Assembly: GCA_903933995.1 (NCBI GenBank)
Contig: CAIZMD010000597.1
Location: 1 to 12,347, forward strand
Origin: an uncultured Bacteroidota bacterium
Lineage (GTDB): Bacteria > Bacteroidota > Bacteroidia > Chitinophagales > Chitinophagaceae
Reading direction: 5' to 3'
DNA: 12,347 nucleotides
Position numbers and translations under genes: made by a program. Shown here piece by piece: positions 1-7,207 of the stretch (position 1 is its first letter; every line of letters starts with the position of its first letter). The notes under the pieces are model-generated. The model was given only the letters and a program-made list of their open reading frames with translations. It ran no database searches and was not told where the DNA came from.

Positions 1-884
1 ATTGCAGTTATGGCAATGCCTATCGCCTTACAGGCAACAAAGCCTACCGTGATATTCTAATTCAATCAGCAAAATCCCTTTGCACTAGATTTAATAAAAA
101 TGCGGGTAGCATTAAGTCTTGGAACAAATTTGTTTCTTGGCATGGCAATAAAACCTACGAATTTCCAGTAATCATAGACAATATGATGAACCTAGAATTA
201 TTGTTTTTTGCTAGTAAACAAACTGGGGATCCTGTTTACAAAGAGATTGCTATTAAACACGCTGAAACTACCATGAAATACCAAATCAGGGATGATTATA
301 GTTCTTATCATGTAGTTTGTTATGATACCCTAACTGGAAAAATGGTGGGCAGGGAAACAGCACAAGGCTATGCCGATAATTCAACATGGTCAAGAGGTCA
401 GGCTTGGGGTATTTATGGTTTTACCATGGTTTATCGTGAAACAAAGGACCCTAGATTTTTAAAAACCGCTTTGGGTATGGCCGATTGGTACCTGAATGCC
501 AAAACCTTACCAAAGGATAAAGTTCCTTTCTGGGATTTCAATATGGGAGATACTGCCTATCATCCTGGTAAAAATTCAAATGCCATTAAACACCCCCAAC
601 CTTATAGAGACGCATCTGCCGCCGCTATTACGGCTTCTGCCTTATTTGAGCTGGCCAATTATGCCGGCCCTAAGTCTAAATGGTATCAGGCACAAGCTAT
701 TGCTATTCTAGAATCTTTGGCAAGCCCAGCTTATAGGGCTACAGAAGGGTCAGATGCTAATTTCTTACTCAAACATAGTGTAGGAAGTATTGCGCATAAC
801 GTTGAAATAGACGTTCCATTAATCTATGCTGATTATTATTTTTTAGAAGCTTTACAACGCTATCAGAAAATATTGGGTAAATAG
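1..884 (+). CDS. GH88-family unsaturated glucuronyl hydrolase, 5'-truncated by window edge
   Basis: C-terminal part of a glycoside hydrolase family 88 enzyme, which removes the 4,5-unsaturated uronic acid left at the non-reducing end of oligosaccharides after polysaccharide lyase action. The reading frame is open from position 3 and reads SYGNAYRLTGNKAYRDIL, then VIIDNMMNLELLF, all typical GH88 sequence. The ATG at 183 lies inside this conserved block, so it is not the start; the gene begins before the window. The Asp of VIIDNMMN (codon 177-179) and the Asp of ADNSTWSRGQAW (codon 375-377) fit the conserved active-site aspartates of the family. Further conserved motifs are VPFWDFN and YRDASAAAITASALFELA. 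The signal peptide, if any, is outside the window. It is followed after 38 bp by the esterase-GH16 gene on the same strand, suggesting an operon. GH105 is a more distant alternative; the motifs favour GH88. Confidence 0.9.
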   Translation, partial: CSYGNAYRLTGNKAYRDILIQSAKSLCTRFNKNAGSIKSWNKFVSWHGNKTYEFPVIIDNMMNLELLFFASKQTGDPVYKEIAIKHAETTMKYQIRDDYSSYHVVCYDTLTGKMVGRETAQGYADNSTWSRGQAWGIYGFTMVYRETKDPRFLKTALGMADWYLNAKTLPKDKVPFWDFNMGDTAYHPGKNSNAIKHPQPYRDASAAAITASALFELANYAGPKSKWYQAQAIAILESLASPAYRATEGSDANFLLKHSVGSIAHNVEIDVPLIYADYYFLEALQRYQKILGK

Positions 885-894
885 TTTCGTTACA

Positions 895-913
895 TTTACA
901 ACTTGATTGTAAA
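895..913 (+). other. Intergenic inverted repeat between GH88 and the esterase-GH16 gene
   Basis: Perfect 7-bp arms TTTACAA (895-901) and TTGTAAA (907-913) around a 5-nt loop, ending 9 bp before the ATG at 923. It has no following T-run, so it is not a typical intrinsic terminator. It could be an RNA hairpin affecting expression or processing between the two genes, or a chance AT-rich repeat. Confidence 0.35.
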
Positions 914-922
914 GTAAGCCCC

Positions 923-2638
923 ATGCGTTTTAAAATTATATGTTTATTTAGTACTGTATTAATTACACTAGCCGCCGTTGCCCAATTGCCCCAAACGGTA
1001 TCTGGAACAGTCTATAGGATAGATAGTTTTCCCTCAAAATTTGTGACAGCACGTAATGTAGACGTATGGCTACCAGAGGGCTATTCCGCCAAAAAAAGCT
1101 ATGCCGTTTTGTATATGCATGACGGACAAATGCTTTTTGATAGTACCACTACTTGGAACAAAAAAGCTTGGGATATAGATGATGCGGCTGCTAAACTCAT
1201 GAAGCATGGAAGCGTCAAAGACTTTATTGTAGTTGGTGTTTGGAATGGTGGTCCAACCAGGCATCCTGACTATTTTCCCCAGAAACCTTATCTCAGCCTT
1301 ACAAAGGAGCAACAAAATACTGTTGTCAAAGAATTACAAATTGCAGGTAGAACAAAAGAAGTATTCCAACCCGTTTCTGATAACTACCTAAAATTTTTGG
1401 TGACCGAGCTAAAGCCCTTTATAGACAAGCATTATGCTACCAAGAAAGACAGACAAAATACCTTTATTGCTGGTAGTAGCATGGGAGGTTTAATCTCTAT
1501 GTATGCTATTTGTGAGTACCCGCTGGTATTTGGTGGAGCAGCTTGTTTGTCTACGCATTGGCCTGGAAATTTTTCTATGAACAACAACCCCATTCCGAAT
1601 GCTTTTTTCAATTATTTAAAAACACATTTACCTGATCCTAAAACCCATCAATTATATTTTGATCACGGTACGGCTACTTTAGACAGCATGTATCCAGCCT
1701 TGCAAAAAAAAGCGGATGAGATTATTTTATCCAAGGGTTATGGACCCAGTAATTTCTTGTCAAAAGTTTTCCCAGGTGAGGACCATTCTGAAATTGCATG
1801 GGCAAAAAGAGTGCATTTGCCATTGGAATTTTTATTGGGAGATCCTGCCGCACTTAGCTATGCTAGTAAGGAAGGCAATGACGGATACCAATTGGTTTGG
1901 TCCGATGAGTTTAATCAGGATGGAAGACCAGATAGTACCAATTGGGGTTATGAACATGGATTTGTTCGTAACCAAGAGTTGCAATGGTACCAACCAGAAA
2001 ACGCTTATTGTGAAGACGGTTTATTGGTCATAGAAATCAGAAAGGAAGAAAGGGATAACCCCATGTTTGATGAAAATTCACGAGACTGGAACAAACAACG
2101 TAGAACTATTCGTTATAGTTCTGCAAGTCTTGTTTCCAAGAACAAACAGTCTTGGAAATATGGCCGTTTTGAACTGCGGGCCAAAGTAAATATAGACGCT
2201 GGTTTATGGCCAGCTTGGTGGACTCTGGGTGTTGGACAACCTTGGCCCTATAATGGAGAAATAGACATTATGGAATATTATAGTGGCATGTTATTGGCCA
2301 ATATTGCCTGTGGTGGAAAAGATGGGAAACCTGAGTGGTTTAGCAAAACCTTTTCAACTGATTCTTTGGGTGGTCAAGCTTGGGCTTCAAAATTCCATAT
2401 TTGGCGCATGGATTGGACAGAAAAACAGATTGCCCTATACTGTGATAACCAGCTCTTGAATAAAGTGCCAATCTCTGCTTTGCAAAACAAAGATGGCAGT
2501 GGTTTTGAGCCATTCAAACAACCCCATTACATGCTGATTAATCTTGCCTTGGGGGGTAAGAATGGCGGAAACCCTAATCAGTCTGTGTACAACAATAAGT
2601 ATGAAGTAGACTGGGTCAGGGTCTATCAGTTAAAATAA
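923..2638 (+). CDS. Secreted esterase-GH16 fusion protein (esterase D-like plus beta-glucanase-type domain)
   Basis: Secreted 571-aa protein with two catalytic domains. Residues 1-20 form a signal peptide (MRFKIICLFSTVLITLAAVA, then Q). Residues about 25-310 are an alpha/beta-hydrolase of the putative esterase family (PF00756, esterase D/CE1-like), with nucleophile Ser186 in GSSMGG, likely acid Asp247 or Asp254 (FDHGTATLD) and His288 in GEDHSE. Residues about 322-570 are a GH16 domain (YQLVWSDEF, then GRFELRAKV, WPAWWTLG and DWVRVY at the end). The GH16 active site is E446-I-D448-I-M-E451: Glu446 nucleophile, Glu451 acid/base. GH16 members cut beta-1,3/1,4-glucans or galactans such as laminarin, agar or carrageenan; the exact substrate cannot be read from the motif. 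A role in removing acyl groups and then cutting the backbone is inference. All catalytic residues appear present in both halves. It lies between GH88 and another esterase, 38 and 19 bp apart. Confidence 0.9.
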   Translation: MRFKIICLFSTVLITLAAVAQLPQTVSGTVYRIDSFPSKFVTARNVDVWLPEGYSAKKSYAVLYMHDGQMLFDSTTTWNKKAWDIDDAAAKLMKHGSVKDFIVVGVWNGGPTRHPDYFPQKPYLSLTKEQQNTVVKELQIAGRTKEVFQPVSDNYLKFLVTELKPFIDKHYATKKDRQNTFIAGSSMGGLISMYAICEYPLVFGGAACLSTHWPGNFSMNNNPIPNAFFNYLKTHLPDPKTHQLYFDHGTATLDSMYPALQKKADEIILSKGYGPSNFLSKVFPGEDHSEIAWAKRVHLPLEFLLGDPAALSYASKEGNDGYQLVWSDEFNQDGRPDSTNWGYEHGFVRNQELQWYQPENAYCEDGLLVIEIRKEERDNPMFDENSRDWNKQRRTIRYSSASLVSKNKQSWKYGRFELRAKVNIDAGLWPAWWTLGVGQPWPYNGEIDIMEYYSGMLLANIACGGKDGKPEWFSKTFSTDSLGGQAWASKFHIWRMDWTEKQIALYCDNQLLNKVPISALQNKDGSGFEPFKQPHYMLINLALGGKNGGNPNQSVYNNKYEVDWVRVYQLK

Positions 2639-2657
2639 TTTGTAGCTTCATTGCTCA

Positions 2658-3506
2658 ATGAAAAAAATGAAGCAAAGACAATATTTACAGCAACTACTTC
2701 TTGTTAGTTGCTTTTTTTATGTGCTAAACCTAAACGCACAAACCAACTATCAGTTAGAACAAAACCTACATTATTATCCTGCGGCAATTGAGCAGAAAGA
2801 TGCTTATATAGCATCGCAATGCAAATTGGATTTGTACTTTCCCAAGGGACAAAAAAACTTTGCTACCATTGTTTGGTTTCACGGTGGGGGGTTAACTGGC
2901 GGAAGTAAAGAAATTCCAAAAGCCTTGATGGAAAAGGGTTATGCCGTTATTGGTGTTGGATATCGTTTATCGCCAAAGGCAACTGTTCCTGCCATTATTG
3001 AAGACGCTGCAGCTGCCATGGCATGGATCTTTCAGCATATTGGAGATTATGGCGGAGACCCAGATAAACTAATCCTTACAGGTCATTCAGCTGGGGGCTA
3101 TTTAGGTATGATGGTTACATTAGATAAATCGTACTTGGCCAAATATCAAATTGACGCGAATAGAATTGCTGCGCTGATTCCTTTTAGTGGACAGGCCATT
3201 TCACATTTTACCTATCGCAAAGCACAGGGAATGGCTGCTTTACAACCCACTATTGACAAATACGCACCACTCTTTTTTGTTAGAGCAGATGCACCACCTA
3301 TGATGCTAATAACTGGTGATAGAGAACTAGAATTGTATGGCCGATATGAAGAGAATGCCTATTTGAATAGAATGATGCAATTGGTTGGGCATAAAAAAAC
3401 CAGTCTCTATGAATTGGATGGTTTTGACCATGGTGGCATGCCCGAACCTGCTTTTCCCCTCTTATTGCGTTTAATCAAATCTGAGTTTAAAAAAGATACC
3501 AAATAA
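2658..3506 (+). CDS. Secreted alpha/beta-hydrolase, carboxylesterase-like
   Basis: Secreted or periplasmic 282-aa esterase of the alpha/beta-hydrolase fold, close to the BD-FAE / alpha/beta hydrolase_3 group. The N-terminus carries a signal peptide (about residues 1-28, ending NLNAQ). The oxyanion-hole motif HGGG is at residues 75-78, the nucleophile is Ser144 in GHSAGG, the likely acid is Asp221 in TGDREL, and the His is H258 in GFDHGG. The full triad is therefore present. Such enzymes hydrolyse carboxylic esters, for instance acetyl or feruloyl groups on polysaccharides; the substrate here is not known. It follows the esterase-GH16 gene by 19 bp and is probably in the same operon. The ATG at 2658 starts a good signal peptide; the Met four codons in is possible. 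It converges with the next minus-strand gene; the 45 bp between them holds only a weak 6-bp inverted repeat. Confidence 0.85.
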   Translation: MKKMKQRQYLQQLLLVSCFFYVLNLNAQTNYQLEQNLHYYPAAIEQKDAYIASQCKLDLYFPKGQKNFATIVWFHGGGLTGGSKEIPKALMEKGYAVIGVGYRLSPKATVPAIIEDAAAAMAWIFQHIGDYGGDPDKLILTGHSAGGYLGMMVTLDKSYLAKYQIDANRIAALIPFSGQAISHFTYRKAQGMAALQPTIDKYAPLFFVRADAPPMMLITGDRELELYGRYEENAYLNRMMQLVGHKKTSLYELDGFDHGGMPEPAFPLLLRLIKSEFKKDTK

Positions 3507-3551
3507 CAGTATCAGATCATTCTTGCTAACTGTTGTGAATCCGAAATGGGA

Positions 3552-4931
3552 TCAATCATTGATTATCCATTTTTCAATTTTACTGGCTTGTTCTTTTTTA
3601 ATCAGGTATTCAAAATATCTTTTGTCTGTTTCACTTCTAAAACTTTGAATCAGCAGTGTTTGGTCTTGCGATAGATAATTATATTTTTCATTAATACTAT
3701 TAATCACATCACTTCTTACTTTCTTTTGCATGCCCATATTTTTATCCTTAGTACCTAGCACGTAGTTGATTTCATGTATAGTAGCAGTATTACCCTCTTT
3801 GTATTTTTCCAACAATAATTTGATCAAGCTTCTTTCTGTTTCTGTAAAGTTGATTTTGATCTGACTGCCTATTTGTTCCTGTATATAGATAGGTTTTTTC
3901 TTTTTTCTGAAGTAGTCATATAATAGCCATCCTGCAAACAATACCATCGCCAACCCTAGTATCATCCAAATCCAAGTAGAATCTTTTTCCCAAACAGGTA
4001 TTCCTGTAGGTACAAATGCTTTCTGATTAACCAACAAAGAGTCGTATTGATGGTTTGTAGTATTATATAAATAAAGTGTTCCCTGATAGTAATAGCGTAA
4101 GTATTGATTCCCTAAGCGGGTTAAGCTTTGGGCATAAGAGCTATTATGGATTTTGGAGATTTTGTTGTTTTGATAGTCTACTAGATAAACATCATCTTCG
4201 GTTGCAACTAATAAGCCCTGATTGGTTGCAGTATGCACGCTACTATTCTGTAAAAGTTCTAGGGCTTTGTCATTGATTTTTCCTAGTAATTTCCATTGAA
4301 AATTTTTAAGGTCAAGTACATGAACATCTTTGATTAATTGACTCTTTTGTTCTTTGTCTATTAATCCAGCATTTACTTTTTGTTGGTAGGGTGCATATAA
4401 CTTTGCTGTTTGCTGATCATACCAAATAATTGATGAAATGCCTGGTAGAAATATCTCCTCATTTAAAGGAGCAACATCCCATTCTTGGTCATCTTTATTG
4501 AATTTTCTAAGTGTGCCGTTTGATTTCCAAAATCCATAACCACCAATATTGTATATATCATCGCCATTGGCAAATAGAAAAGCGGCAAAATTATAGCCAT
4601 CGTTTTCGGTTCTGTCCAACCTTTTGAATACCAAAATACTATCGGTCTCTTTGGGCTCCTGCAATTGATACAATAATCCCCCACCGGCAAAATGAATATA
4701 AAGCTGATTATTGCTTTTGAGTAATTGCTGCCCCCTTTCCATCATTTTTGGAGCATGTACTATGGCTATGGAATTGGGTGGGGCATCGTTCAGGGTAAAA
4801 CTACCGGGCCGATGGCTCAAGTCTAATAAAAACTGCGATTTTTTGACCAAGAGCAAACTGTCTGGCTCCTGACCAAAACTTTGAATGGCCCAAAAACTCA
4901 GTAAGAATATGCAAACCCTAAAAAAAATCAT
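3552..4931 (-). CDS. Membrane protein: kelch-like extracytoplasmic domain, one TM helix, winged-helix-like tail
   Basis: 459 aa with no family I can name. The N-terminus has a signal peptide (MIFFRVCIFLLSFWAIQSFG, then Q). Residues about 60-310 are beta-rich with kelch-like repeats, for example DDIYNIGGYGFW followed by LRKFNKDDQEWDVAP, and DVHVLDLKNFQWKLLGKI, which suggests a beta-propeller outside the inner membrane. One transmembrane helix follows at about 320-341 (WIWMILGLAMVLFAGWLLYDYF), capped by RKKKK, so the last 113 residues should be cytoplasmic. That tail has the layout of a winged helix-turn-helix domain: helix FTETERSLIKLLLEKY, helix IHEINYVLG, helix KKVRSDVINSINEKY, then a hairpin LLIQSFRSETDKRYFEYLI, reminiscent of OmpR-type C-terminal domains. 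There is no histidine kinase or receiver domain. A one-component transmembrane regulator that senses an envelope ligand is the best inference. Targets may be neighbouring degradation genes, which is unproven. Confidence 0.7.
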   Translation of the reverse strand: MIFFRVCIFLLSFWAIQSFGQEPDSLLLVKKSQFLLDLSHRPGSFTLNDAPPNSIAIVHAPKMMERGQQLLKSNNQLYIHFAGGGLLYQLQEPKETDSILVFKRLDRTENDGYNFAAFLFANGDDIYNIGGYGFWKSNGTLRKFNKDDQEWDVAPLNEEIFLPGISSIIWYDQQTAKLYAPYQQKVNAGLIDKEQKSQLIKDVHVLDLKNFQWKLLGKINDKALELLQNSSVHTATNQGLLVATEDDVYLVDYQNNKISKIHNSSYAQSLTRLGNQYLRYYYQGTLYLYNTTNHQYDSLLVNQKAFVPTGIPVWEKDSTWIWMILGLAMVLFAGWLLYDYFRKKKKPIYIQEQIGSQIKINFTETERSLIKLLLEKYKEGNTATIHEINYVLGTKDKNMGMQKKVRSDVINSINEKYNYLSQDQTLLIQSFRSETDKRYFEYLIKKEQASKIEKWIIND

Positions 4932-5066
4932 AAATAATTGATTTTCAATTCATATTAAAGGAAAGTAACCTTTTTTTGATTTTTGTTAGGGAAATTAAAA
5001 ATAGGAAATAACCTTTTACAGAACTAATTCCTTTACCTATATTTTCTATTCAAATTGCCAGCTTTT

Positions 5067-5074
5067 TAAATTTG
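5067..5074 (+). promoter_or_regulatory. Candidate Bacteroidota promoter (-7 element) for the 5080-5180 transcript
   Basis: TAAATTTG matches the Bacteroidota -7 consensus TAnnTTTG exactly. TTTC at 5043-5046 is a three-of-four match to the -33 TTTG, with a 20-bp spacer. It points rightward, against both flanking minus-strand genes, towards the hairpin and T-run at 5120-5180. Confidence 0.35.
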
Positions 5075-5079
5075 TGTTG

Positions 5080-5180
5080 GTTCCTATTCCAATGAATCTG
5101 AAGCCTCTACTTAAAGTGCATCTACCACCAAAAATTGCGAATCGGGGAGGATAAGCAATGCTGCGGTGGTAGATTTTTTA
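5080..5180 (+). ncRNA. Candidate small RNA ending in an intrinsic-terminator-like hairpin
   Basis: A predicted transcript of about 100 nt runs from just after the -7 element at 5067-5074 to the T-run at 5174-5179. Its 3' half forms a long hairpin with a 10-bp outer stem (5120-5129 with 5165-5174, ATCTACCACC/GGTGGTAGAT). Inside lies a 5-bp inner stem (5134-5138 with 5155-5159, ATTGC/GCAAT) and a 16-nt loop containing GGGGAGGAT. GGAGG in the loop could pair with CCTCT upstream (about 5103-5107), a possible pseudoknot. The T-run directly after the right arm is placed as in an intrinsic terminator for plus-strand transcription. The RNA would end at the 3' end of the sulfatase gene, antisense to it by only a few bases. 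It does not resemble SRP RNA, 6S RNA or a riboswitch I know. Expression is unproven; the inverted repeat could instead serve the sulfatase mRNA end. Confidence 0.35.
5120..5174. terminator. Long inverted repeat just past the sulfatase stop codon
   Basis: Perfect 10-bp arms at 5120-5129 and 5165-5174 with a nested 5-bp stem. The T-run (5174-5179) lies on the plus-strand 3' side. On the minus strand the hairpin begins 3 nt after the sulfatase stop but is not followed by a U-run. It therefore looks like a plus-strand intrinsic terminator and may also protect or end the sulfatase mRNA. Confidence 0.5.
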
Positions 5181-6986
5181 TTGTCTTGCTTCCTTGGCCC
5201 TGCTATCACTGATCTGCAAATAAGGGTCTGCTGGAAACCAAGAATCATGTAAAGGGTATACATGGTTTTTCTTGGCTTCAATTTCAAATATCGCCCTTAG
5301 GGCTTTTAATTTTTCCGGATATTTTTTAGAGAGATCATGCATTTCATTAAAATCATTTTCCATATTAAATAGTTCCCAAACATCTGTTTTATAGGAAGTA
5401 CCTGATGGATGATAAGCCGCCGCCTTCCAACCATCTACATAAATAGCCCTAGACGCCCCGGTTTCAAAATATTGTACGCGATGTTGGCTTTTGGCTTTTG
5501 CGTTGTTTAAGGAATAGGCAAAACTGGTTCCTTCAATTGGCGCTTGAGGGTAGCCATTTATTTTAGCTGGAACCTTGGCCTTAGTGAGTTCTAACAATGT
5601 TGGCCAGATATCTACCAAATGCGTGTATTGGGTTCTAATGCCTCCCTTTTCCTGTATGTATTTTGGGGCGTAAACAATCAAGGGATTATGGGTTCCCCCC
5701 TCTGAGTTAGCATCTCCCTTCCATTGTTTAAAAGGGGCATTGCTGGCCTGGGTCCACCCTAGGGGGATGTCTCCTTTAAAATCTATACGTCCAATCTTGT
5801 CAATATTTTTATAGGCTGCTTGAATCTTTTCTGCCCTTGATGCTTTTTCCATGCCTTCAGGTACCCCTGGAATATCTGCCGTATACTTGGTAGCTCCATT
5901 GTCACCTACAATCACTAATACAATGGTATTGTCTAATTGACCAATAGATTGAATGTATTGAATCACCCTACCCATTTCTGCATCTGCTTGTGACAGAAAC
6001 CCTGCGTGCGCTTCCATAGCCCTAGCATAGATTTGTTGTTCCTCCTTGCTTAAACTTGACCAAGCAGGGATCCTGTCATTTCTTTTAGGTAGTGCCACAT
6101 ATTCGGGCACAACACCTAACTGTTTTTGTTTGGCCAAAACGGTTTCTCTATACTGATCCCAACCCATATCAAACTTACCCTTGTATTTGTCAATCCACTC
6201 TTTGTCTACTTGCATGGGTGAATGAACCGTGCCAGGAGCTATGTATAAAAAAAATGGTTTTTCAGGTGCCGCTTTTTTTTGTTGTTGCAGATAATGAATA
6301 GCCTTGTCAGCCAATACGGTATTTAAATGTTTGTGGTCAGCTGTATCAATAGGAGCCCTAGTAATTCCTTCCCAGAGTACGGGATAATACTGGTCTGTAG
6401 CCGATTCTAAAAAGCCAAAGAACCTGTCAAAACCCCTACCAGTAGGCCATCTATTAAAAGGTCCAGCAGCACTGCGGTCAGACATGGGTGTTAAATGCCA
6501 CTTACCCAATAAATAACTATTGTATCCATTTTCTTTGAGCACTTCTGCCATGGTAGCTTTTTCAAAAGGCATAAGCGCATCATAACCCTGAGCGTCAAAA
6601 GCGGTTTCTGTAAAATGCCCCATGTTCACGGAGTGATGGTTTCTGCCAGTAAGTAATGCGGCCCTAGACGGGGCGCATAAACCAGTAGTATGAAAATTGG
6701 TATAACGCAGTCCACCCTTGGCTAATTGGTCCATAACAGGTGTTTCTGCCAATCCTCCAAATACGCCGGCGGTACTAAAACCCACATCGTCTAACATAAT
6801 CATAACAATATTGGGTGCCCCAGCCGGAGGCGATGGTAAATGATAAGATTGATATTTTTTGGTACTGCTATCCCATTGTTGGGGATCAGACACATACTGT
6901 TTTGCAGGGCTATATTGTGCTTGAATGGAAGAATGAATTAGCAACAAACAAAAAGTCAAGATTAGACAAAAACTTAATTTTTTCAT
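5178..6986 (-). CDS. Secreted type I (formylglycine-dependent) arylsulfatase-like enzyme
   Basis: Hydrolyses sulfate esters, probably on a sulfated sugar or aryl substrate, in the periplasm or outside the cell. The start chosen is the ATG at 6986 (602 aa, MKKLSFCLILTFCLLLIHSSIQAQ), a clean signal peptide; the frame runs two codons further to a TTG at 6992, which is less likely. Numbered from this ATG, C104 in CAPSR is the cysteine converted to formylglycine (C-x-P-S-R signature followed by ALLTGR). Asp66-Asp67 (MLDD) and D361-N362 (VGDNG) are the metal ligands of the family, and K161/H163 (GKWHL) and H254 (TVHSP) are conserved active-site residues. Length and motifs fit the large AtsA-like group (perhaps S1_4). 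A maturation enzyme (FGE or anaerobic SME) must be encoded elsewhere. It may be co-oriented with the downstream kelch membrane gene, but the 246-bp gap with a hairpin argues against one simple operon. The region upstream to 7207 shows no convincing promoter. Confidence 0.92.
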   Translation of the reverse strand: MKKLSFCLILTFCLLLIHSSIQAQYSPAKQYVSDPQQWDSSTKKYQSYHLPSPPAGAPNIVMIMLDDVGFSTAGVFGGLAETPVMDQLAKGGLRYTNFHTTGLCAPSRAALLTGRNHHSVNMGHFTETAFDAQGYDALMPFEKATMAEVLKENGYNSYLLGKWHLTPMSDRSAAGPFNRWPTGRGFDRFFGFLESATDQYYPVLWEGITRAPIDTADHKHLNTVLADKAIHYLQQQKKAAPEKPFFLYIAPGTVHSPMQVDKEWIDKYKGKFDMGWDQYRETVLAKQKQLGVVPEYVALPKRNDRIPAWSSLSKEEQQIYARAMEAHAGFLSQADAEMGRVIQYIQSIGQLDNTIVLVIVGDNGATKYTADIPGVPEGMEKASRAEKIQAAYKNIDKIGRIDFKGDIPLGWTQASNAPFKQWKGDANSEGGTHNPLIVYAPKYIQEKGGIRTQYTHLVDIWPTLLELTKAKVPAKINGYPQAPIEGTSFAYSLNNAKAKSQHRVQYFETGASRAIYVDGWKAAAYHPSGTSYKTDVWELFNMENDFNEMHDLSKKYPEKLKALRAIFEIEAKKNHVYPLHDSWFPADPYLQISDSRAKEARQ

Positions 6987-7207
6987 AAGCAAAATTGATA
7001 GAATAAATATAGTGCTGATTTTCAGAAGCTTTTATCAGAAACCAGGTCATTTTATCATTAAGGGATAATAATTCCTTTTTAATCTCGTTAATGATGTGAT
7101 TGCCAATCAGCCATGATGGTAGGAATTGCTATGTTAAAATCCAAGCTTTTCCTACAAATTGAATGATTGGTTTATCAAATATTTGCATCATCAACTCCCT
7201 ATTTCTG

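Noticed and set aside
183..884. ATG at 183 as the start of the GH88 gene
   Set aside because: The frame is open from position 3 and encodes conserved GH88 sequence directly before and across this ATG, so the true start is outside the window.
1070..1315. Minus-strand open frame inside the esterase domain, and similar short frames across the window
   Set aside because: They lie wholly within well-supported genes on another frame or strand and show no family motif, signal peptide or start context.
3507..3551. Intrinsic terminator in the convergent gap between the esterase and the kelch-like gene
   Set aside because: Only a 6-bp inverted repeat (AACAGT/ACTGTT, 18-nt loop) without a following T-run was found.
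5080..5180. SRP RNA, 6S RNA or a known riboswitch at the candidate small RNA
   Set aside because: The conserved SRP tetraloop region is missing, the length is too short for 6S RNA, and no known aptamer core was recognised.
6987..6992. TTG at 6992 as start of the sulfatase
   Set aside because: An ATG two codons later (6986) begins a standard MKK signal peptide; the TTG adds only two residues.
7163..7207. ATG at 7163 as start of beta-helix copy A
   Set aside because: It would place an atypical 30-residue segment before the lipobox Cys; the ATG at 7208 gives a normal distance. The n-region lacks Lys/Arg in either case, so some doubt remains.
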